DNA of 64,000 nt from Motacilla alba alba. Its lineage: Eukaryota > Chordata > Aves > Passeriformes > Motacillidae. Under the pieces are notes generated by a model. The model was not told where the DNA came from and searched no databases. It saw only the letters and a program-made list of their open reading frames with translations. The position numbers and the translations under genes are program-made. Shown here piece after piece: positions 9,601-18,000 of this stretch. Each line of letters begins with the position of its first letter. Position 1 is the first letter of the stretch. Location of the stretch: NCBI RefSeq assembly GCF_015832195.1, contig NC_052032.1, positions 1,866,618 through 1,930,617 on the forward strand. The letters are read 5' to 3'.

Positions 9601-12477
9601 ATTAATGCATGAAACCCACTCAGCTGGCATTGGCAGGGCCAAACTGATTCAAATTTGTGAGGAAAACCCCCAAATTCTCTGAAATGGGACACCTAAAGGC
9701 AAGCTGAACTCACTGTTGTGCTATCAAATGCCATATAGGGGATTGGAGTCTTTTCAGCTCTGTGGTCCTGGAGCTACCCCACTTACTGCCCAGGGCACAG
9801 TCAGGAGGAGGCAGAAGATACCAGGAGTCATGCTGCAGTCAGATTTGTCTCCATTGCTGTTCACTGCCTCTCCTGGGTGAGAAGCTCCAGCAACCTTGGC
9901 TCTACCACTGATCCATGTGGACATCAAGACAAGCCACGTCCTCTCTGCCTGCTTCCCTGCCTGCAGCAGCCCCAAAATCCTGACACCTGCTACTGCCAAG
10001 TGCCTGATGTCCAGCTGTGTGTGGCTAAATCTGCCCAGTCGAGAAGAGCCATGCTGAAAATAAACAACTTGTGCTTCACCGTTTTCATGCACAGCTGGGT
10101 GGTGCAGGAGCCAAGGAATTTATGGCACTGGTCCTTGCACAGGTCTCTGTTTTTCCATCCATCCCATAGCAGTCTCACAGACTGTTGAGCAGGAAATGGG
10201 CACCTTACCTTGCACAGGACAGGAACTGCACCCTCTGATCACCCCGGTCTTGTTTGCCTTGGTGGTTGTCCACTGGTAGATGAACAGGATGGTGCGGGAT
10301 GGGCCAGCATCCAGAACAATGCCATACTGGAAAAACCCCAGAACATTCTACTGAAAATCCCTATTGAACGCGTGCTGACTGATATTGTAGGGTTACCCAG
10401 CATATATAGGTATTCTGGGTGAGCCCTGGGCCTGCACTGCAGTGTTGGAGTTTGCTTGTGACATTCAAAGAGCAGGCGAAGCCAGAAGATGATGAGGATT
10501 TGCAGGGAACCATCTGCATTTCTGAATATATATGAGGAACAGCAGGAGTGGAGAAACGCCCAGAAATACATCAGCCCTACATCAGCATCAGCATGTGCTG
10601 GAGCTGCTCCTGAAACCAAGCAGAGGGCTTCCCCTGAGAGCTGAGCCACCTGGAGCTCAGGAAAAACAGGTCCTAAAGCAGTGGGAGATGGCACTGTACG
10701 AGTTCTCCACGGATTCTGGGACTCAAACTGCTGCTGATTGGTTTGCTCAGGCTTTTGTGCAGGGACTGGAGGGCTGCAGCTCACTTGTCCCAAGGAGCAC
10801 AGGACTCCTGTGTCTCTTTGATGTGCCACTGCAGTGATGGTGTGACACAGGCTAGGTTCGACCTGATGTGTGCAGAGCTGTGGGAGCTGCAGCAACCAGC
10901 ACAGACGCTGAACACACAGCAGCCCTCAGAGACAGAGATGACGTCTTGGCAGGAAGAGCAGCAGCAGTGGACATGACCAGCTCAGCCCCTTGTCCCCTGG
11001 CAGCTCTATTGCCCAAGCCAAGGGCTCTCTGTCTCTTTGTCCCCAGTGTTTGTCTGTTTGCTGCTGACCAAGCCTTGCTGCTCCCAGTACATGAGGATGA
11101 GCAAGTGGAGGCCACTGGACTACCCTGCAGCACACCTCTGGATGTCCCCACACCAAAAATAGCTCCAGAGCTAGCCTGGGGCTCCTCTGCTCCTATTCCA
11201 TGACCCCAGTTTGGGATATCTCCTACACAGACAAGAAGGAAACTCATGAGCTGCAGGGTAGTGCGTGGTTGAAGCTGGATCTCACACACAAATAGAGCTG
11301 TGACTGAGTCGGAGGAGAAACCTCCTGAGAGGTTGATGTTAATGCCACCAGAAGGGTTTCAGCACCAGACTGAGCTGGCTGCAGGCTCTCAGTGAGGCTA
11401 GCTGCCTGCTGCCCTCCTGGAGCTCCCAGTTGCACCAGTCCTGGCAGCCAGGCCAGGGGCTGCTGGGGCTGGGCTGGAGCAGCAATGCGGAAGGAGGCTG
11501 GAGCTCCCTGCCCCAGCCTGCTGGCACCCTCCCACACCAGTGACAGCTCGGATTTCTAGCAGGGACATGTTGGCTGCTGCAGAAGAGGAAGAAAGGAATG
11601 GCATTGGTGGAGAAATATGGATTTTTTTTTCCTCCTTCAGAAAATAGAGGCTGCTGCTGGAAGCGCAAGGGAGAAGGGGAGGGATCACCACATTTATGTC
11701 CAGCTCAACACCAGGAAAGGACAGAACATGGAGCAATGAAGGGGTTTTTAATCCAGTTTTGTTTCTGAGAGGAACATGGAGGAGGGGTGCTATCTCTAAA
11801 CACACAGGATAGTCTCCTTCTGTTGGGTGAAACCATAGTGTGCCCCAGAGCTCACCTCAGCAACGGGAGCATCAAGAGACAGAGCAGGTGGGCATTAACC
11901 CCCCGACCTGACCCAGCTGTGAGGAGCACACTGGCTCTTTGATTGAAATCAAGATAGGACCAAAGAGAAGAAGGCATGAAAGACAATTTGTTTTTAAAAC
12001 AGAAGCAGCAGTTCAGGAGCAAATTCCTACCTACTTTTGAGAGGGACCTAGCACTTCCCTGCACTGACACCACTGGTTCCTTGTTGCTCTGGGGCAGCTC
12101 CTGCCATGGGCTGCCTCCCCTCAGCCTGCCCTGAGCATCTCCACTGATCCATGGACGATATCCAGCCTGTATTCCCTGAGCAATCAAAGGGGTGGGCTTG
12201 TTTCTGGTTTGAAAACCTACAGTGTGTTGAAAGATGCCAACCTGTCCTCACAGTCTTGTCCCAGTGCCCTCCTCGGTTTGTAAGCAGCTCAATAATAAAA
12301 TAATGTCAAAAGCAACAAACCAGCCCAGCTTAGCTGCTTGACTCCCCCCTGGAGAGCCCTTACCTTGGTCCTGAGTGGAGCCACAGGCACATCTTTGGTG
12401 GAGACACAGAGCAGCACGATGCCAGTCAGTCCCGCTACGATCACCAGCCAGGGGGGCAGCAGCTCACGCCAAGACAT
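3380..12477 (-). CDS. ENTPD8: ENTPD8-like ectonucleotidase (partial, degenerate catalytic motifs)
   Basis: NTPDase8-family enzymes are membrane ecto-enzymes that hydrolyse extracellular nucleoside tri- and diphosphates. Six exons join in consistent phase and give 347 residues: 12477-12364, 10326-10209, 8715-8565, 7801-7642, 6217-5993 and 3652-3380. Visible landmarks are an N-terminal membrane segment (residues ~11-26), ACR1 as DAGPSRT (44-50; usual DAGSSHT), ACR2 as GATASMR (119-125; usual GATAGMR), ACR3 as SSAEEEAFNWVAVNY (160-174) and ACR4 as SVGRTSAQ (200-207; usual D-x-GGASTQ). The ACR4 aspartate that helps position the nucleophile or metal is serine, and the second glycine is arginine. 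There is no stop or frameshift in any exon. ACR5 and the C-terminal membrane segment are not securely found. Human ENTPD8 lies near NELFB, supporting the family call. It may be a pseudoenzyme, a diverged paralogue or an early pseudogene; normal nucleotidase activity is unlikely. Confidence 0.85.
3653..4678. other. ENTPD8-like intron 5, non-repeat part
   Basis: Intron sequence between the minisatellite and exon 6. I see no further exon with recognisable NTPDase motifs and no mobile element I can name. Confidence 0.5.
4679..6013. repeat. splice-donor minisatellite (35-bp unit)
   Basis: About 38 tandem units of 35 bp with a few 29-bp variants lacking one ACTCAC block. On the plus strand the core is CACCTGGATGAGCACAGAG, with C/G variants in GGATGAG/GCATGAG and CACAGAG/GAGAGAG. 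On the minus strand each unit reads CTGCTCATCCAG|GTGAGTGTGAGT, which is a copy of the exon 5 end and its splice donor. The array starts inside that exon (5993-6013) and runs into the intron. There are no unique spacers, so it is not CRISPR. Confidence 0.95.
5993..6217 (-). CDS. ENTPD8: ENTPD8-like exon 5 (degenerate ACR4)
   Basis: Acceptor TTGGGTCAG|TATGAC and donor ATCCAG|GTGAGT. Exactly 75 codons, open. It begins YDWQGQLVPP, carries GVLSVGRTSAQLT where active enzymes have GALDxGGASTQIT, then LQLYGQTRRVHT (for xRLYGxxYxVYT), and ends SRLLSLLIQ. The last 21 bases belong to the first unit of the adjoining minisatellite. Confidence 0.85.
6218..7641. other. ENTPD8-like intron 4
   Basis: Intron of 1424 bp. 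It contains a CR1 tail (7270-7480, listed separately). I see nothing else I can name. Confidence 0.6.
7270..7480 (-). mobile_element. CR1 3' tail
   Basis: Begins ACCACAGAATGGTTTGGGTT and continues through the CCATGGCAGGGACACCTTCC, GCTCCAAGCCCCATCCAACC and GCTGCTCTGGGCACC blocks of the CR1 3' untranslated region in reverse orientation. Confidence 0.9.
7642..7801 (-). CDS. ENTPD8: ENTPD8-like exon 4 (ACR3)
   Basis: Acceptor follows a pyrimidine tract (TTTTTCTTTTGTGTTTAG) and the donor is AAG|GTAAAA. Encodes the stretch with FSFQGAQILSSAEEEAFNW and then VAVNYVLENFFK, matching the ACR3 region. The glutamate expected as catalytic base is kept (EEEAF for the usual xEGxF/Y), but the conserved glycine after it is glutamate. 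Confidence 0.88.
7802..8564. other. ENTPD8-like intron 3
   Basis: Intron of 763 bp without a recognised element. The minus-strand reading frame of exon 4 stays open into it, which is incidental. Confidence 0.6.
8565..8715 (-). CDS. ENTPD8: ENTPD8-like exon 3 (ACR2)
   Basis: Acceptor GTGGTCCTCAG|GTCCAGG and donor CTGAA|GTGAGT. Encodes GPGVSSYSDSPQKAG, then a helical stretch and PLYLGATASMRQL. The GPG-SSY and GATA-MR motifs are typical of NTPDases. The GATAGMR glycine is serine here. The phases (1 in, 2 out) fit both neighbours. Confidence 0.85.
8716..10208. other. ENTPD8-like intron 2
   Basis: Intron of 1493 bp. It contains a small minus-strand signal-peptide-like ORF with a donor site (9831-9787, see findings). 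Nothing else recognised. Confidence 0.5.
10209..10326 (-). CDS. ENTPD8: ENTPD8-like exon 2 (ACR1)
   Basis: Acceptor TTTTTCCAG|TATGGC and donor CAAG|GTAAGG. Encodes YGIVLDAGPSRTILFIYQW followed by a 20-residue stretch with the sequon NKT. ACR1 keeps the DAG phosphate-binding start, but the next residues P-S-R replace the usual S-S-H. The exon ends one base into a glycine codon, completed by exon 3. Confidence 0.85.
10327..12363. other. ENTPD8-like intron 1
   Basis: Intron of 2037 bp, with no repeat family or gene recognised. Confidence 0.5.
12364..12477 (-). CDS. ENTPD8: ENTPD8-like exon 1
   Basis: Encodes residues 1-38, starting MSWRELLPPW. A hydrophobic stretch (residues ~11-26) is the expected N-terminal membrane anchor, followed by a short stalk ending APLRTK. 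The donor is AAG|GTAAGG. The phase-0 junction before YGIVLDAG matches the position in known ENTPD8 proteins. On the minus strand a TTTTTAAAG box lies 65-75 bp upstream and could act as a TATA-like element, but this is not proven. Confidence 0.8.
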
Positions 12478-13248
12478 GAAGAGCGTTCTCCTTTCCCCAG
12501 AGAGGAAGCAGTGCAGCAGCAAACCGGCTGCTTCAACAACCTTTAAAAAGAGCAGAAAGGCGTGGCCGGGGCCAGGCTCTGACTTCAGCCCAGCCCCAAG
12601 CCACAGGGACCACAGGGACGCGTGGGCCTGGCTGTGATGTGTCAGGCAGCTCTGCTTTCCCTTCCATCCCTGCTGCCCATAAATAACAGGAGGGCTCTGT
12701 GCCCGTCCCAGGGCGAGCTGTGCAACGGCACCGCTGCAACCTCGAAACTGCCCCAGGCAGCGGGGCTGAGGTAAACAGAAATGTGGGGTTAACTCAGCTG
12801 GGTAATAAGCAGAAAGCAGGCAAAACTCATCCCTTTGGTATTCCACGTCTGGCAGGGTGAGCTTCCAAATGAGAAGCTGGGGAAACTGCTTGTCACTGGA
12901 TTTACTTTATTCCTGAGGGCTTGAGCCCCCCTTCCTGACAGCCTCCCTGTGGACAATAACTCAGGCTTTATGAAACACACGCCTGCTTTGTCCTGACTGT
13001 GCCACAAAGTCTCATCCCTCCAAATGGAAACTGTGAAGAAAACTCCCTGGCTGTTCACATTGAGGCAATTTGCTGATTGCTCATGTCCACAGACTGGTCA
13101 CGGATCTGAAGATCAAACCAGGAATGGGGAAATGCCACTTCTCTGTTTTTGGTGACGTTTCCTCTTTTCATTGCTGCCTGCCCATGATCAGCCTGGGGGG
13201 AAGCCTCAGACACGCCCAGGAACCCCGAGTTTTACTGCATAGGAACGT
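12478..13248. other. upstream region of the ENTPD8-like gene
   Basis: Holds the presumed 5' untranslated region and promoter of the minus-strand gene. A TTTTTAAAG box (minus strand, about 12541-12551) and a TTATTTATG box (about 12675-12683) are possible TATA-like elements. The transcription start cannot be fixed from sequence. Confidence 0.3.
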
Positions 13249-13350
13249 GGAATCACAGAATCTCCCGAGCTGGAAGTGACCCACAAGGACCGAGTCCAAC
13301 CCCTGGCCCTGCACAGGACACCCCCGAGAGTCCCGCCATGTGGGAGCTCC
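13249..13350 (-). mobile_element. CR1 3' tail fragment
   Basis: Starts GAATCACAGAATCTCCCGAG and has AGTCCAACCCCTGGCCCTGC, a CR1 3' untranslated subtype in reverse orientation, cut short by the adjoining LTR-like block. Confidence 0.75.
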
Positions 13351-13379
13351 TGGATCAGGTCCTGTGGAGAGCTACTGAG

Positions 13380-14130
13380 TTGGTCATGTTATAAATAAGA
13401 AGCTTGACTAGGCCAATATTTAAGCAGTACCAATTTATTAATTAATGTGGTAAAGTATGAGCAAAACAGCGCTGGGTACAGTGGGGGAAGTTTTCCCTCC
13501 AACTGCACACCGATGGTTGTGGCTTACAGGTATTTATAGGGGTGCACATAAGCTTTTCTCAGCAGTTTCTATTCCCGATTTTTAAGTCACAATTCTATAC
13601 ACTATTGTGAGTTAGTTTTCTCAGGATGTACCCCAGAAAGGAGTATCCCCAGATGGTGGGGTCCGACTTCCGAAAGAAGAAAGAGGTCTTCCAGCTGGTG
13701 CAGTCCAGACTCCAGATGTGGGCCCACCTTTTAATTGCAAAGACTATAAATCTCATAGCAGTGATGTCCAGCTTCCCTTGGTCGAAGCCATCAATCCTTG
13801 GGTTGATGCTCATCTTCCTTTCTCAAGCTGCTTTTTACTGTTTTGCTAAGGTGTTGAGATAAGCATATTTCCTTTACATATATTCTAAACTTATATTTTC
13901 AAAGCTCCTTACTACAAGCAATATTCTAAAATTATACTTCAAAAGGTTATTATTGCAAAGCTGTTTAATGCTTAGCTACGTGCAGAAAGTTCCTGTCCAG
14001 CAGCAACATCCTTAAAGCTTTCATTCAGATGCTATAACAGTTAATTGCAAACAAAGGATAAGTTCAAAGGCCTTCTTCCATGCTTTACTACCTCAGTTAT
14101 TTTTTTTTTAGAATTCATCCTCTAATTGTC
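13380..14130 (-). mobile_element. probable solo LTR
   Basis: An AT-rich ~750-bp block lying between CR1 pieces, unlike its GC-rich flanks. It has the make-up of an avian endogenous retroviral LTR read on the minus strand, without coding frames. Ends are approximate and the family is not identified. Confidence 0.45.
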
Positions 14131-14249
14131 CCATGATCAGTTTCCACACATATCACAATCACAAGTACACATGCTGCCTGTATGTACCTGACATGAAACA
14201 CAGCTTTGTATCTCACAGTCAAGGCTCTGGAACATTTCTCTTGTCAGGA

Positions 14250-14626
14250 AAGGCTGAGGGAGTGGGCCTGTTCAGCCTGGAGAAGAGACAGCCCAGAAGG
14301 GACCTCATGGATGTGTATGAGTGTCTAAAGGGCAGTGTCAGAGCAGGGACCAGACTCTGCTGCTGCCCACAAGTGGACAAGAGGCAGCCACTGACACCCA
14401 GGAGGTCTCACCTGAACATGGGGAAGAATTTCTTTCCTGTGGGGGTGACCAAGCACTGAACAGGCAGCCTGAACAGGTCTCCCTCGCTGGAGATATTCCA
14501 GAACTGTCTGGACACGATCCTGTGCCCTGTGCTCCGGGACGGCCCTGCTTGGGAAGGAAGGTGGGCCCGGATGACCCTCTAGGGTCCCTTCCAACCTGAA
14601 CCATGCCGTCATTCTGCGATTCCGTG
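14250..14626 (+). mobile_element. CR1 3' tail just upstream of NELFB
   Basis: Starts near AGGCTGAGGGAGTGGGCCTG, then GTTCAGCCTGGAGAAGAGA, and ends with CCCTTCCAACCTGAACCATG and ATTCTGCGATTCCGTG. Plus orientation, so its 3' end abuts the CpG-rich NELFB promoter, 303 bp before the start codon. Confidence 0.92.
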
Positions 14627-14639
14627 TGCCTGATAGCGC

Positions 14640-15060
14640 TGTCCAAAGGCTCCTTGAGCCCTGTCCGCCCTGCCCGGCGCTCAGCCGAGCCGCACGGAGC
14701 TGCGGGGCCGCGGTGGCCGCGGGCGGCCCGGGGACAGCCAGGGCAGCGGCCGCGGAACCTTGGTGCGGCGGAACCTTGGTGCTGCGGCGCGGGGCTCGCG
14801 CGCGGCGGGAGCGGCTGGGGGCGGACCGCGCGGAGCCGGGGCGGGAGCTGAGGCGGGAGCGGGGCCGGGAGCGGGATCGGGAGCGGGAGCTGAGCCGGGA
14901 GCGGCCCCGCCGGCCCGGCCAGGCCGACATGTACGCGGGGCTGCAGGAGCTGGGAGTGGCCAACGGCGAGGATCTCAAGGAGACCCTCACGAACTGCACG
15001 GAGCCGCTGAAGGCCATCGAGCAGTTCCAGGTGCGTTAGGTGCCGTGTGGGGCCGGGCTG
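14640..15060 (+). promoter_or_regulatory. NELFB: NELFB CpG-rich promoter and 5' end
   Basis: A dense run of CpG dinucleotides starts right after the CR1 tail and covers the 5' untranslated region, exon 1 and the start of intron 1. There is no TATA box, as expected for a housekeeping promoter. A GGGAGC/CGGGAGC-type short repeat (about 14840-14905) precedes the start codon. Confidence 0.75.
14929..15030 (+). CDS. NELFB: NELFB exon 1
   Basis: Residues 1-34, MYAGLQELGV to AIEQFQ; phase 0; donor CAG|GTGCGT. Human has MFAGLQDLG here. Confidence 0.97.
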
Positions 15061-18000
15061 TGCGGGGACAGGGAGCACGGGACGGCCCCCAGCGCTCTCT
15101 GGGCTTTTCCTGGCTTTATTTGTTATCGCGAGTGCCGTTGTCAGCTCCCTCTGGTTGTGTTGCAGACGGAGAACGGGGTGCTGCTGCCCTCGCTGCAGTA
15201 TGCCCTGCCCTTCCTGGACCTGCACGGCACCCCCCGGCTCGAGTTCCACCAGTCCGTGTTCGATGAGCTGCGGGAGAAGCTGCTGGAGCGAGTCTCTGCC
15301 ATCGCTTTGGAGGGGAAGGTCGAGGAGAGGTTTGTCAGCAGTGGCCTTGGTTCCTTGGAGTGAGCTGGGAGCTGTGTGTGAAAATGCAGTGCATGGGTGA
15401 CGTCTCTAAAGGAGAATTGGGTTCCTCAGGGCCTGAGTTCCAGAGGCTTTGAGGTGTCTGCTTTGTTCCTTGACTGCTGCATGGTACCTAGTCTCGTGTT
15501 TCTCCATGATTTCAGATACAAGAAGCTGGAAGATCTCCTAGAGAAGAGCTTTTCCCTGGTCAAGATGCCCTCCATACAGCCCGTGGTCATGTGTGTCATG
15601 AAGCACTTGCCCAAGGTGGGACCACTGTGCTGCTTGGCCTGGTGTGACGTGGCATGTCACTGGCGTGTCACTGGTGTGTCACTGGTGTGACATCTCTGGT
15701 GTGCCTCTGGCAGGTGGGCTCTGCTCCCTCTGCAGCTTCTGCAAGTGTGTTGTTCAGTGTCAGAGACTGACTGAGGATTCAATACATTCTTGTGTCTGCT
15801 AATAGCTCTGTGGACTGATTCAGAAAGCATTTCGTTTTCATAGTCAGACAAGACTATTTCCCTATTTCCTTCAATCCATGCAGCTTCCTAAACAGCCAAG
15901 TTTGCTCATAGGTGAATTTTTCCACAGCTGTTTTACAAATCTCTGACAAGTGGAAGGTAAAACTTGAAGACTGCAAGGAAAAGTACGCAGGAGGGAGAAT
16001 TAGATCTGTGAAACAAAAATCTCTAGGAGTGTTCTTACTAAAAGCATTATGTTGCACTCAAGGTAGTGGACTCAAAACTGCTGTAACTTCAGTAAATTTC
16101 TGAGTTTGGAAATATCATCTCAAATCTCAGCACTGGAGATTTAAAGTTGACCTTTTTTCTTCTTTGAAAGAGTTAAGAGTGTGTGATTTGGTTGCTGAAG
16201 TCTCTTAGGGCTGGTCTACTGCTACACCAGGTGGGTGGATGCCCAGACTGCCTGAGGTGGGGATCAGGGCACAGAGAGGATTGTCCTGCCTTGCTCTGCA
16301 CTGGGGCAGCCTCACCTTGAGTCCTGGGGCTGTTTGGGCACAAGATAAAAAAACATCTAAAGCTGTTGGAAAATGTTAAGAGGATGGGGAAGGGTCTGGA
16401 GGGGCCCGTGAGGAGCAGCTGAGGGCTCTGGGATTGTCCAGCTGGAGCAGAGTGAGGGCAGAGCTCCCCGGGGCTGCAGCTCCTCCCGAGGGGCAGCTCC
16501 CATCTCTGCTCTGGGACAGGGACAGGAGCCAGGGAACGGCTGGGGCTGGGCCAGGGCAGCTCAGGCTGAGCTCAGGGCAAGGTTCTTCCCCCAGAGGGTG
16601 CTGGCACTGCCCAGGCTCCCCAGGGAATGGGCACGGCCCCGAGGCTGCCAGAGCTCCAGGAGCCTTTGGCCAGCGCTGCCAGGGATGCCCAGGGTGGGGT
16701 TGCTGGGGGGTCTGGGCAGGGACGGGGCTGGGCTGGGTGATCCTGGTGGGTCCCTCCAGCTCAGGACATTCTGTGATTCCATGATTTAGATGGTTACATG
16801 GAAGGCAGGTGAGGTGCTGCTCACTGTGTAACTGCTCTGGGGATTGCAGGTCCCTGAGAAGAAGCTGAAGCTGGTGATGGCTGATAAGGACCTGTACAAG
16901 GCCTGTGCTGTGGAGGTGAAGAGACAGATCTGGCAGGACAACCAGGCTCTCTTTGGGGATGAGGTGTCACCCCTGCTGAAGCAATACATCCTGGAGAAGG
17001 AGAACATTCTCTTCAGCAATGATATTTCCTTCTTGCAAAATTTCTTCAGTCCATCTCCCAAAACGAGACGTCAAGGAGAGGTAAGGACAAGGAAACCCTC
17101 ACAATGTGCTGGTGAGGGGAATTTATCAGCTTTCAGTCAACCATCACATAACCTGGGCTGTTTTCTTCTGCCCACCTTCACTGCTGAAGTTATTTAGCTG
17201 AACAAACTCTTTGCAACAAACACCAGGCCATTTTCTCCTACACATCTTGATGAAAGCAGCGGGAATTATTTTTGTTGTTGTGTAATGAATGGTGAATATT
17301 CTAAGCTGCTTATGCACTTTAAAAAAAGAAAAAAACAGGGTTTATTTCTCTGCTGTTCAGTCTGTGAAGGCTGAACATCTCATCACATCAGTTTGAGTAT
17401 GCTGATATGTTAAATTTGCTTTCTTGGGACCTTTTTTAGTGGACATAGCTTAACTGAAGTTGCTGCTTTTTTTTTAAGTATGTAGAAAGTTGTAGTTAAT
17501 TGGCATCCAGAAAAGTTGAATTAAATTAAGGCAGTGTAAAGCTTTAATTTCAGAGAGAGCAGCACATCTGTTGCATCAGGGGTTGTTTTAGGCCTGTTTT
17601 GCTTTCAGAATCATTTGGTGAAAGTGCCCTGGTGTAATTTACTCCAGGTTTGCACTGCAGAGCTGGACACTCAGCACCACACCTCCACTTGGTCACTCCA
17701 CCCAGGGGATGGGGGGTGAATCAGAAGGGAGGAAAGAAAGGAACTAGTGGTTGAGACAAAAAAATGTTACGGCTGTTGAAGGTTTGGTGAACCTCTCTTG
17801 AACAACAAATGCTCTTGGAAATCTTGGGGTAAACAGTTCCTTTTCAGGACTTCATGTCCCTGCAGATGTTTCAATCTTGGTAAATCAGATAATGTGATTA
17901 ATTTACATTTGTGTGTGTGTAGAATGAGAGCACCTCTTGGTGCTGAGCCCACGTTTCCCTCTGAGCTCAGGTGGTGCAGAAGCTGACGCAGATGATCGGG

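Noticed and set aside
14626..14928. N-terminal extension of NELFB (open frame upstream of the ATG, rich in Arg and Glu)
   Set aside because: No in-frame ATG upstream; the frame arises from GGGAGC repeats in the CpG-rich leader, and the family start fits 14929.
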